Assembly: GCF_964036645.1 (NCBI RefSeq)
Contig: NZ_OZ038525.1
Coordinates: forward strand, 744,001 to 808,000
DNA: 64,000 nt
From: Tenacibaculum sp. 190524A02b
GTDB taxonomy: Bacteria; Bacteroidota; Bacteroidia; Flavobacteriales; Flavobacteriaceae
Direction of reading: 5' to 3'
Part shown: one piece after another, positions 37,950-45,853 of the stretch
How the letters are laid out: each line of letters begins with the position of its first letter
How positions within the stretch are numbered: the first letter of the stretch is position 1
Position numbers and translations under genes: made by a program
Notes under the pieces: generated by a model
Told to the model about the DNA's origin: nothing
The model's database searches: none
What the model saw: the letters and a program-made list of their open reading frames with translations, nothing else

Positions 37950-38758
37950 TTTTTTTGTTTTATGGTTTTAAGATACGAAATACTTTCTTGTTCTAATATT
38001 TCGATGACTGTTAAAATTTTCTTTTTATAAAACAAAGATTCAATGTTAGTGTAACTACAATAATCGATGAAATGATAATAATTATCTTTTGGAATTTTAA
38101 GTGTATTAAAGAAAAAGTCGCCACCTAATTCATGTAAAAGCTTGATTGGAAATAGTTCTTTTTTTGCAAGCTTTTTACGGGCTTCTTTACGTTTTTTACC
38201 ACCGCCTGAGCCAACATTTCCAGAATATAATGTAATACCAGAATAAGAGCTTGGCATTGTTGATATTTGAGCTTTGCTTAAATGAATTTCGTCACTGCCT
38301 ACCGGGCTATTCATGATAGCACTCATGCTCATGTTTTTAATATTGTTAACCATATTATTAACTAAGTCATTCATGGTATCTTTAGGAACTTTTTTTAAGT
38401 CAAGAGCTAAGCTACCGGTTAGATAATGCTTTTTAATAACAACTTCATCTAAAACATAACTTTTGGTATGCAATTGAATTTGGAAATCATTGTTTTTTAA
38501 TGTTATTCCAGCTACAGTAAAAGTTTTGGTTTCGTGCTGTACTGAAGACACTTGAACTTCATCACCAATTGTAACATAAAAACTAAAGTTTCCTTTATGG
38601 TCAGTAAATGTTCCTTTTTTAGTAGTCAAATTAAGAATATTGGCGTTTTCAACAGGACCAAACTTATCAAATACAATACCTCTTAAAGTTCCGTTTTGTA
38701 ATTGCCCAAAACTAAATTGGGATAATAAAATGAGAAGTATCAGTAGCAGTTTTTGCAT
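37946..38758 (-). CDS. CarboxypepD_reg-like secreted protein (2)
   Basis: The signal peptide MQKLLLILLILLSQFSFGQ precedes a beta-sandwich domain (GIVFDKFGPVENANILNLTTKKGTFTDHKGNFSF). The linker has LDEVVIKKHYLTGSLALDLKKVPKDT, closely matching paralog 1, and a Gly/Lys-rich stretch (GNVGSGGGKKRKEARKKLAKK) follows. The C-terminal helical region is KLLHELGGDFFFNTLKIPKDNYYHFIDYC, again like paralog 1. The first gene of a two-gene overlapping operon (ATGA). The function is unknown. Confidence 0.78.
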   Translation of the reverse strand: MQKLLLILLILLSQFSFGQLQNGTLRGIVFDKFGPVENANILNLTTKKGTFTDHKGNFSFYVTIGDEVQVSSVQHETKTFTVAGITLKNNDFQIQLHTKSYVLDEVVIKKHYLTGSLALDLKKVPKDTMNDLVNNMVNNIKNMSMSAIMNSPVGSDEIHLSKAQISTMPSSYSGITLYSGNVGSGGGKKRKEARKKLAKKELFPIKLLHELGGDFFFNTLKIPKDNYYHFIDYCSYTNIESLFYKKKILTVIEILEQESISYLKTIKQKK

Positions 38759-38858
38759 ATATAAAGTATTTTACGATTAACAAAGTACGTATGTTGTACT
38801 CTTAAAAATGTTTTAATAACCTTGTAAATTTTTGTTAAATAGATATTAAAAGGTTACT

Positions 38859-39410
38859 TTATTTATACATATTATCAGGTACTCTTTCAAGAACTATGTA
38901 TTGTTCATTTGAGGTTTCAAATTCAAATCCTTTTATATTATGTTGATGTTTGGTAGTGTACTTTAAAATCATCTTATCAAAGTGAAATTCATCAATAGAA
39001 ATTTCAAATGACTGTCCATTAACATCTACTATATTTAAAAAGTTATTCTCAACAAACCAATTAGTATTATTATTCAGCCCTTGAATTACTTTAGCTTCTT
39101 GCTCTATAGTTTGAGAAATTCCATTAGAAGTAGAAGTAGTAACCATGGTAAAATTACCTTTAAAGTTTAACTTATAATTAGGTGAAAAGTGAAATATAAA
39201 GTTAGACTGTTTGCCAAAAGAAGAAATTTTTCTTTTTAATTGAATATTATTCAAGTAACCAAAGGTTGTACCATTAACATTAAAAGTAGCTAACTTCCAA
39301 GTTCCAATAATATCTTTGGCAGTCCAGATATTACTAGAATTATTTATTTCGTTTTTAGGGTATGAAGAAATGAACAATGATGATGTTAATAAAAGTAGTA
39401 GTTTTTTCAT
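38859..39410 (-). CDS. Lipocalin-like protein lacking the lipobox
   Basis: A 183-aa protein with a signal segment (MKKLLLLLTSSLFISSYPKNE) and a body that starts IIGTWKLATFNVNGTTFGYLNN, the GxW entry of lipocalin-like domains, then FTMVTTSTSNGISQTI and a C-terminal QYIVLERVP. It is closely related to the neighbouring protein at 39549-40076, which has LLLSCSSNE at the equivalent site. Here the lipidated cysteine is missing (SSYPKNE), so the protein is probably free rather than anchored. The ligand is unknown. Confidence 0.72.
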   Translation of the reverse strand: MKKLLLLLTSSLFISSYPKNEINNSSNIWTAKDIIGTWKLATFNVNGTTFGYLNNIQLKRKISSFGKQSNFIFHFSPNYKLNFKGNFTMVTTSTSNGISQTIEQEAKVIQGLNNNTNWFVENNFLNIVDVNGQSFEISIDEFHFDKMILKYTTKHQHNIKGFEFETSNEQYIVLERVPDNMYK

Positions 39411-39548
39411 AAAGAGCTAAAATAGGTTAGTAATTGTTGTAGTAACAAAGTAAGGAGGTAATGCTCTTAAAAATGTTTTAAGAGGATGGTAAACTATTGT
39501 TAAATAAAAAAACTTTACTATTGTATAAAGTCTATTAACAATACAATC

Positions 39549-40076
39549 TTATCTTTCAAGAATGATATATTGAGTTCCACTAGTTGTAAAATCAATGTTT
39601 TTTATAGTTTGTTTTTTTTCAATAGCAAGTTTTAAAATCATTTTATGAGTATAGAATTCTTCAATAACAATATTAAATACATAACCGTCAGTACTAATAA
39701 GCTTTAAGTTTTTATCATCAATTAACCAGTTTGCTTTATTGTAAAAACCATTAATAATTTTAGTTTTACTCTTAATAGTTTTAGAAACGCCATTTGAAGT
39801 AGAGGTAGTAATAGTTGTAAAATCACCATTTAGATAAAGCTGATGGTCATCATTAAAATTAAAATAAAAATTATAATTTTTTCCATGTGATATAACTTTT
39901 CCATTTACATTACTATTTTTATAGATACCTTTTGTAATTCCTTCAATTTTAAAATCAACCAACCTCCAGTTACCAATAATGTCATTATTGGTAATAAAAG
40001 TAATGTCTGATTCATTTGAAGAACAAGAAAGTAGTAGTGTAGAAGTCAATATAAAAAATGTAAATAGTTTTTTCAT
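39549..40076 (-). CDS. Lipocalin-like lipoprotein
   Basis: A 175-aa lipoprotein: signal MKKLFTFFILTSTLLLSC with Cys18 in the lipobox LLLSC followed by SSNESD. The domain begins IIGNWRLVDFKIEGITKG, and includes FTTITTSTSNGVSKTI and a C-terminal QYIILER. Near-tandem paralog of the gene at 38859-39410, on the same strand with 138 bp between. Probably a periplasmic or surface-anchored ligand-binding protein of unknown specificity. Confidence 0.75.
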   Translation of the reverse strand: MKKLFTFFILTSTLLLSCSSNESDITFITNNDIIGNWRLVDFKIEGITKGIYKNSNVNGKVISHGKNYNFYFNFNDDHQLYLNGDFTTITTSTSNGVSKTIKSKTKIINGFYNKANWLIDDKNLKLISTDGYVFNIVIEEFYTHKMILKLAIEKKQTIKNIDFTTSGTQYIILER

Positions 40077-40100
40077 AGCATTTATTTTGTAGGAATTCGT

Positions 40101-40130
40101 TTTGTCTAAAGTATAAAATATTTAGTTTTG
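40101..40130 (+). promoter_or_regulatory. Bacteroidota-type promoter for pepE
   Basis: TTTG at 40101-40104, an 18-bp spacer and TAGTTTTG at 40123-40130 closely match the TTTG-N19-TAnnTTTG consensus. The pepE ATG is 16 bp further on. Confidence 0.6.
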
Positions 40131-40145
40131 AATAAAACTTTTAAC

Positions 40146-40850
40146 ATGAAGAAATTACTAGTAGCAAGCACATCTACAGTACATGGAAGCGATTATTTAG
40201 CATATATTTTACCAACTTTATCTGAGCATTTTAAAGAGGTAGAAACAGTATTGTTTATACCTTACGCCAGACCTAGTGGTATAAGTTACGACGCTTATAC
40301 AGAGATTGCTAGAAAAGCATTTGTGAAAATAGGAAAAAAAGTAAAAGGAATACATGAGTATATTAATGCAAAAGAAGCAGTAAAAGAAGCAGAAGGTATT
40401 TTTACTGGAGGTGGTAATACATTTGAATTAGTGAATCAACTATACAAAAACGATATTTTAGAAGTATTAAAACAAACATTAGAAGAGGGAACACCATACT
40501 TAGGAACCAGTGCTGGAAGTAATATTTGTGGAGTAACTATGATGAATACCAATGATATGCCTATTGTATACCCTCCAAGTTTTGAAACATTGGGTGTAAT
40601 TCCATTTAATATAAACGCACATTATTTAGATCCAGACCCAAGCTCTACGCATATGGGAGAAACTAGAGAAACTAGAATTAAAGAATATCATATATTTAAT
40701 GAAACAGCTGTTTTAGGGTTAAGAGAAGGAAGTTGGTTAGAAGTTAAAGGAGAACAAATTGTTATAAGAGGAGAGTTAACAGCTAGACTTTTTCAAAAAG
40801 ATAAAACACCATCGGAGCTGGAGGTAGGAAAAGAGATTTTATTGAAGTAA
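40146..40850 (+). CDS. pepE: Dipeptidase E (peptidase S51)
   Basis: The start is the ATG at 40146; a TTG at 40128 overlaps the likely -7 element. The enzyme cleaves Asp-X dipeptides. Conserved blocks are FIPYARPSGISYDAY, GIFTGGGNTFELVNQLY and TSAGSNICG with the nucleophilic serine in GTSAGSN, then NAHYLDPD and HMGETRETRIKEYH, where a catalytic His/Glu pair is expected. At 234 aa it matches the family length. Cytoplasmic, single gene with its own promoter and terminator. Confidence 0.9.
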   Translation: MKKLLVASTSTVHGSDYLAYILPTLSEHFKEVETVLFIPYARPSGISYDAYTEIARKAFVKIGKKVKGIHEYINAKEAVKEAEGIFTGGGNTFELVNQLYKNDILEVLKQTLEEGTPYLGTSAGSNICGVTMMNTNDMPIVYPPSFETLGVIPFNINAHYLDPDPSSTHMGETRETRIKEYHIFNETAVLGLREGSWLEVKGEQIVIRGELTARLFQKDKTPSELEVGKEILLK

Positions 40851-40877
40851 AATAACCTAGTTTTTATTAGATTATAT

Positions 40878-40911
40878 AAGCATAGCATTGAATTTCTTCA
40901 ATGCTATGCTT
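40878..40911. terminator. Bidirectional terminator after pepE
   Basis: A perfect 15-bp stem (AAGCATAGCATTGAA / TTCAATGCTATGCTT) with a TTTC loop lies between the convergent pepE gene and the gene ending at 40949. The T-run is short on both sides. Confidence 0.7.
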
Positions 40912-40948
40912 TAAACTTATAACCTATCTGATATTATTTAATTAAGTT

Positions 40949-41677
40949 TTATCTATTTCTCTTTGATCTACCTGTTTGTTCTGGAGTTGTTTTTTTATAA
41001 TATTGATTACCATTATTTCTTTTGCTCTTTCTTCTTTTTAATACCTTACCACGTTTACCAGTTTTTGCATTAGGAACAGCTCTGTAATAATAAAAATTAT
41101 TATCCTCTCTAAACTTTCTGTAGTTTCTTCTAAAGTCTCTTCTATAAAAATAAACATCATCGTAGTCATAAATATCTCCAATATTAATATCGATATTAAC
41201 ATCATTACTACAACCGTCATAATCGTTATAATATCTTACATTTTTTACATAACCTCTATATATAGGATTTCCCCATCTGTCATAACGAACTCTTAAATTT
41301 CCTACTCGGTCTAGTTGTCCTCTTCTATACTTTATAAAAACACTACCAATTCTAGTAACATTTCCCCAGTAATCATAATTCACAAAAACGTTTCCAATAC
41401 GCCTTACTTTTCCATCACGATCACGTTCAATTCGTACACCTCTATTAACTCTAGAACGTCTACCATAATAATCTACATATCTTGTATCTCGGTAATTCGT
41501 GTTAAAATCAAAATCACCATTTAAAAACACATGAAATTGCACACCTCTTTCTACAAAAGTAACTGCTTCATTATTACGATATGTAACCCCAATTTTGCTA
41601 GTTGATTTATTAATGTTATTGGCATTTATACTTCCCAATGACATAAGTGCTATAAGTAAAAAAATCCCTGTTCTCAT
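40949..41677 (-). CDS. Basic secreted protein of unknown function
   Basis: A 242-aa protein with a signal peptide (MRTGIFLLIALMSLGSINA). The centre holds imperfect repeats of about 20 residues with a (D)R(D)GKVRRIGNVFVNYDYWGN pattern, then (D)RVGNLRVRYDRWGNPIY. The C-terminus is a strongly basic Arg/Lys tail (RGKVLKRRKSKRNNGNQYYKK). Similar proteins occur in flavobacteria, from memory. It may bind acidic polymers or nucleic acids outside the cell, but this rests only on charge. Confidence 0.65.
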   Translation of the reverse strand: MRTGIFLLIALMSLGSINANNINKSTSKIGVTYRNNEAVTFVERGVQFHVFLNGDFDFNTNYRDTRYVDYYGRRSRVNRGVRIERDRDGKVRRIGNVFVNYDYWGNVTRIGSVFIKYRRGQLDRVGNLRVRYDRWGNPIYRGYVKNVRYYNDYDGCSNDVNIDINIGDIYDYDDVYFYRRDFRRNYRKFREDNNFYYYRAVPNAKTGKRGKVLKRRKSKRNNGNQYYKKTTPEQTGRSKRNR

Positions 41678-41911
41678 AATTGCTAATTTTAGGGTTAATG
41701 CCTACTCTAAATTTTTTGCTTTTCGGCTTCCGCATTTGCTAATTAGTTTTCAAAAGACGTGCCAAAAAATATAACTACCTTAAAATTAAAACAGGTTTAA
41801 TGTTTAAGCTGCTTTTTTTTAGTGTGTTACAAAACAATTGAAAAATAATTATCGAATACTAGTAAAATGCATTATATTTATACGACTTACTCTTAAATTA
41901 ACTTAGAATCA

Positions 41912-42406
41912 ATGATAGAAGCTATAGATAAAAACCTTCAGCGTGGTATTAAATTATTGGAGAATATTTCAAATGAAGAATATAGTAACAAATCTGTAGC
42001 ACCTTATTTTTCTAGTATTGGTACACATATGAGGCATGTGTTAGATGTGTTTTCTTGTATATTTAATGGTTTAGAATGTTGCACTGTAGATTTTTCATGT
42101 AGAGAGAGAAATAAATTAGCAGAAGAAGAAACTAAAGAAGGCATAAAATACTTTCATTTTATTTTAGAAAAGTTATATGAGTTGAAATCAGAAGATTTTG
42201 ATAAAATTGTTTACGTAACTGATGATTTAGGATTAGGAATGGTTACAGCGAAATATACTTTAGCAGGAGCTTTAATTCAAGCTCATAGTCATGCCATTCA
42301 TCATTTTGCAAGTGTAGGGTTTATTATACACCAATTAGGGATAGAGCTTCCTGATGCTGATTTTGGGTATAACCCAACAACTCAAAAAGCAAAAAAAGTG
42401 GGGTGA
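41912..42406 (+). CDS. DinB-family metal-binding protein
   Basis: A 164-aa four-helix protein. Likely metal ligands are His39 and His42 in GTHMRHVLDVF and a C-terminal histidine cluster in AHSHAIHHFASVG, as in DinB/YfiT-like proteins. Members include thiol-dependent transferases, but the reaction is unknown here. Cytoplasmic, single gene. Confidence 0.8.
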   Translation: MIEAIDKNLQRGIKLLENISNEEYSNKSVAPYFSSIGTHMRHVLDVFSCIFNGLECCTVDFSCRERNKLAEEETKEGIKYFHFILEKLYELKSEDFDKIVYVTDDLGLGMVTAKYTLAGALIQAHSHAIHHFASVGFIIHQLGIELPDADFGYNPTTQKAKKVG

Positions 42407-42516
42407 AAAACTCTAATTACCCAAGCTTATTTATTAAATAACCTTAAAGTAAAATAAGAGTGTTTAAGCTCTTAGAATAAAAAGATTTGTACCTTTAAAT
42501 AAAATTTTAAATAACC

Positions 42517-43188
42517 ATGCAATTTCAAAAGTCTAGTCTTAAATTTTTAAAAGATTTAAAAGAAAATAATAATAGAGAATGGTTTGGAGAAAATAAAGCT
42601 ATATTCACTGAAGCACAAACTAATGCTAAAGATTTATATGCTGCTATAAGGCAAAAATTAGAAGAACATGATGAAATAGATAAGTTCAAGTTGTTTAGAA
42701 TTTATAGAGACGTAAGGTTTAGTAAAGATAAAACACCATATCAGCCTCATTTTGCGGGTTCGTTTTCAAGATTGGGAGCAGAGTTAAGAGGTGGTTATTA
42801 TTTGAGAATTAGACCAGGAGAAAGTTTTTTAGCTGGAGGTTTTTGGGAACCTAATAAAGAGGATTTATATAGAATTAGAAAAGAGTTTGAAATTGATGAT
42901 TCAGAAATAAGGGAGATCTTATCAGAAGAAAAATTTGTAAAATATTTTGGAGGTAAATTTGATGGTGCTGAATTAAAAACAGCACCCAAAGGTTTTGATA
43001 AAGAGCATAGTGCTATAGATTTAATTCGTAAAAAAGGTTTTATAGCTGTCCGTAATTTTTCAGATAATGAAGTATTGTCTAAAAATTTTATGGAGGAAAT
43101 AAATAATTCATATTTAGCATTAAGACCTTTCTTTAATTATATGAGTGATGTATTAACTACAAATTTAAATGGAGAATCAATACTATAA
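42517..43188 (+). CDS. DUF2461 (TIGR02453) family protein
   Basis: The family begins LKFLKDLKENNNREWFGENK and continues FKLFRIYRDVRFSKDKTPYQPHF, then GGYYLRIRPGESFLAGGFWEPNKEDL. This order and the length of 223 aa are diagnostic. Members are conserved, cytoplasmic and of unknown function. No operon partner is seen; a 325-bp gap follows. Confidence 0.9.
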   Translation: MQFQKSSLKFLKDLKENNNREWFGENKAIFTEAQTNAKDLYAAIRQKLEEHDEIDKFKLFRIYRDVRFSKDKTPYQPHFAGSFSRLGAELRGGYYLRIRPGESFLAGGFWEPNKEDLYRIRKEFEIDDSEIREILSEEKFVKYFGGKFDGAELKTAPKGFDKEHSAIDLIRKKGFIAVRNFSDNEVLSKNFMEEINNSYLALRPFFNYMSDVLTTNLNGESIL

Positions 43189-43501
43189 ATAATTTGATCC
43201 ATTTAAAGTATTAATATTTTAAGCTTTATACCTGAATTTACTTCTAATACGAATAGAATCTGTAAAAAAGTATAGCTTATGATACTAGTTCTGATTTAAT
43301 TTTACTAAAAAACAACATTACTACCTTTTTATCATACCTAGGTAAAAAAGAAAATTTAAGCAAAAGCAATAGTTGTAATTAAATATTATATTAAAATAAT
43401 AAGTTAAAAGTGATTGTTTAATTGAATCAATTTTAATTAAAATTATATATGATAACTAAAGAAATGATAATCAAAATAGACAGTTTTTAATAGTAATACT
43501 G
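43189..43501. other. Gene-free stretch
   Basis: About 310 bp, AT-rich, with no ORF and no clear hairpin. Its right end is probably the upstream region of the thioesterase gene. Confidence 0.5.
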
Positions 43502-43509
43502 TATGTTTG
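43502..43509 (+). promoter_or_regulatory. Putative -7 element for the thioesterase gene
   Basis: TATGTTTG is a perfect TAnnTTTG ending 4 bp before the ATG, which would make an almost leaderless mRNA. The -33 element is not clear. Confidence 0.35.
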
Positions 43510-43513
43510 TTGC

Positions 43514-43906
43514 ATGAATTTTTTTGAAAAAAAGCATGTAGTAATTGCTGATGAGATAGACGAATATAATCATGTGAATAATGTGGCTTATGTGCAATGG
43601 ATTAATGATATAGCTAATGAACATTGGAGATTGTTAATAAAAGATATTCCAAAACCAGATTATGTGTGGTTTATAGTAAAACACGAAATTGATTATAAAC
43701 GCCAAGCTAAATTAGGAGATGAAGTGGTAATAAAAACTTGGGTTGGAAAAACAGAAGGTGTAAAATCTATCAGACATGTTGAAATAATTAAAGAGAATCA
43801 TGTATTAGTAGAGTCACAAACTACTTTTTGTTTGTTAGATGCGAAAAGTTTAAGACCTAAAAGGATTACTGATGCAATACGTACATTGTTAGTAAACAGT
43901 AAATAA
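43514..43906 (+). CDS. Hotdog-fold acyl-CoA thioesterase
   Basis: A 130-aa 4HBT-type hotdog protein. DEIDEYNHVNNVAYVQWINDIANEHW contains the D-x-x-x-H-x-N-N catalytic pattern of the YbgC/FadM-like group, followed by FIVKHEIDYKRQAKLGDEVVIKTWVG. It should hydrolyse an acyl-CoA thioester; the chain length is not predictable. Followed by a DEAD helicase gene on the same strand with a 34-bp gap. Confidence 0.85.
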   Translation: MNFFEKKHVVIADEIDEYNHVNNVAYVQWINDIANEHWRLLIKDIPKPDYVWFIVKHEIDYKRQAKLGDEVVIKTWVGKTEGVKSIRHVEIIKENHVLVESQTTFCLLDAKSLRPKRITDAIRTLLVNSK

Positions 43907-43914
43907 ACAAACGG

Positions 43915-43922
43915 TATATTTG
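43915..43922 (+). promoter_or_regulatory. Putative -7 element for the DEAD helicase gene
   Basis: TATATTTG is a perfect TAnnTTTG, 19 bp before the helicase ATG. A TTG lies 26 bp upstream, too far for the usual spacing. Confidence 0.35.
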
Positions 43923-43940
43923 TAATATTAAAAGAGAAGA

Positions 43941-45059
43941 ATGACATCATTTAGAGAATTAGGTATAAAAAAAGAATATGTTAAGGGGTTGAAAGAGTTA
44001 GGTATTGTTGCTCCAACGAATGTGCAAAAAGAAGTAATTCCTTATTTACTTGAAAATCATACAGATTTTATAGGTTTAGCTCAAACAGGAACAGGTAAAA
44101 CAGCTGCTTATGGTTTACCAATTTTACATAATATAAATGCTTCGAAAGGTAATGTGCAAGTATTAATTCTGTCACCAACTAGAGAATTAGTCCAGCAAAT
44201 AAAAAAGCAATTATTTAAGTTCACTAAATATATAGAAGATAAAATATTTGTAGAAGCTATTTATGGAGGAGAAAAGATAGATAAACAAATAAAAAGTCTT
44301 CAAAGAACTACACATATTATTGTAGCAACTCCAGGACGTTTAATTGATTTAATAGAAAGAGGCGAGGTGAATTTAAAAGAACTTAATACTCTAGTATTAG
44401 ATGAAGCCGATGAAATGTTAAGTATGGGCTTTAAAGAAGAATTAAACAGGATTTTAAAATATACATCAGGAGAAAGAAAAACTTGGCTGTTTTCTGCAAC
44501 TATGCCAAATGAAATAAGAGGCATTATAAAAAAATATATGAATGCTTCTGCAAAGCAAATTGAGATTGATAAAAATATGTTAGTAAATGCTAATATTTCT
44601 CATCAGTTTGTTGAAACTACGATATCTGAAAAAACGAATGTTATCATAAAATTTGTAGAAAATAGGAATGCTGAGAGAGGAATTATTTTTACAAGAACAA
44701 AAGCTGGTGCACAAAAATTAGCAAAAGAATTGAATGAAGAAGGTTTTTCTGTTGAGGCATTAGAAGGAGATATGAAGCAGAAGGAACGAGACAAAGTAAT
44801 GAGAGCCTTTAAGAAAGAAAATCTTCAAATATTAATATCTACAGATGTTTCAGCAAGAGGTATTGATGTACAAAATCTAGGTTTTGTAATTCACCATCAA
44901 TTACCTGAAAAATTAGAATACTATACACATAGAAGTGGTAGAACAGCAAGAGCAGGAAGGCAAGGTGTTTCTTTAGCTCTAATATTAAATAATGAGAGAC
45001 CAAGAGTTTTAGAAATAGAAAGGTCATTACAAATAAATATTTCAGAAATAGTAATATAG
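43941..45059 (+). CDS. DEAD-box RNA helicase
   Basis: All core motifs are present: Q-motif region GIVAPTNVQKEVIP, I AQTGTGKT, Ia PTRELVQQ, Ib TPGRLID, II DEADEM, III SATMP, IV GIIFTRT, V STDVSARGIDV, VI HRSGRTARAGR. At 372 aa it has only the two RecA lobes and a very short C-terminus, with no RNA-binding extension. It probably acts in ribosome assembly or RNA turnover. It lies 1 bp before a membrane-channel gene, which suggests co-transcription. Confidence 0.9.
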   Translation: MTSFRELGIKKEYVKGLKELGIVAPTNVQKEVIPYLLENHTDFIGLAQTGTGKTAAYGLPILHNINASKGNVQVLILSPTRELVQQIKKQLFKFTKYIEDKIFVEAIYGGEKIDKQIKSLQRTTHIIVATPGRLIDLIERGEVNLKELNTLVLDEADEMLSMGFKEELNRILKYTSGERKTWLFSATMPNEIRGIIKKYMNASAKQIEIDKNMLVNANISHQFVETTISEKTNVIIKFVENRNAERGIIFTRTKAGAQKLAKELNEEGFSVEALEGDMKQKERDKVMRAFKKENLQILISTDVSARGIDVQNLGFVIHHQLPEKLEYYTHRSGRTARAGRQGVSLALILNNERPRVLEIERSLQINISEIVI

Positions 45060-45060
45060 A

Positions 45061-45690
45061 ATGAATATCATTTATGCCATAGATATTGCAGGAACCTTTG
45101 CTTTTGCTATTAGTGGTGCTTTGGTTGCTTTAAAAAAAGACTTTGATGTATTTGGAGTTATTATTATTGCTTTTGTTACTGCAGTTGGAGGAGGAATGTT
45201 AAGAGATATATTAATAAATGCGCATCCAATAAATTGGATTGGAGACATTAATTATATATGGACTATTTTATTGGCAGTAATTTGTACTTTTTTATTTAAA
45301 AGTAAAATAGAGCCATTGCGAAAAACAATGTTTTTATTTGATACAGTAGGTATAAGTGTATTCACTTTATTGGGACTTCAAAAAGGTTTGAATTATGAAT
45401 TACCAACAGTAGTAGCTCTGGTAATGGGAATGGTGTCTGCTGTTTTTGGAGGCGTCATAAGAGATGTTTTAACAAGAAAAGTTCCACTAATTTTCAAAAA
45501 AGAAATTTATGCATCTGCTTGTTTAGCAGGTGGTATAGTATATTTATTACTAGGAAAGATTAATGTAAATGAAGACGTTCAATTTATTATTTCTGCAGCT
45601 GTAATTGTTGTTATTAGAACTTTAGCAGTAGTGAATGAATATGAATTTCCAAAGGTTAAGAAAGATATATTTTCCATAAGGGAAAAATAA
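45061..45690 (+). CDS. UPF0126 / TRIC-type membrane protein
   Basis: A 209-aa inner-membrane protein with about seven helices built from a duplicated unit. The signature GGGMLRDI recurs as GGVIRDV in the second half, as in YicG-type proteins. Family proposals include a glycine transporter and trimeric cation channels. It starts 1 bp after the DEAD helicase stop. Its role with the helicase is unclear. Confidence 0.88.
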   Translation: MNIIYAIDIAGTFAFAISGALVALKKDFDVFGVIIIAFVTAVGGGMLRDILINAHPINWIGDINYIWTILLAVICTFLFKSKIEPLRKTMFLFDTVGISVFTLLGLQKGLNYELPTVVALVMGMVSAVFGGVIRDVLTRKVPLIFKKEIYASACLAGGIVYLLLGKINVNEDVQFIISAAVIVVIRTLAVVNEYEFPKVKKDIFSIREK

Positions 45691-45853
45691 GATTTTTATA
45701 ATTTTTACTATTTATAATTGATGAATTAATAATAGATTTTTAGTCGCAGAAAATAACACGTTGTAGGTTGTTACTTTTCTGTTGTTGGTCGATTTTTTTT
45801 TGTGTAAAAGTAAATATTTAAAACATTGAGGGACAACTAAATATTTTTAATTT

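Noticed and set aside
43189..43513. Small RNA or riboswitch upstream of the thioesterase gene
   Set aside because: No stable hairpin or known riboswitch pattern could be found by eye; base composition alone is not evidence.
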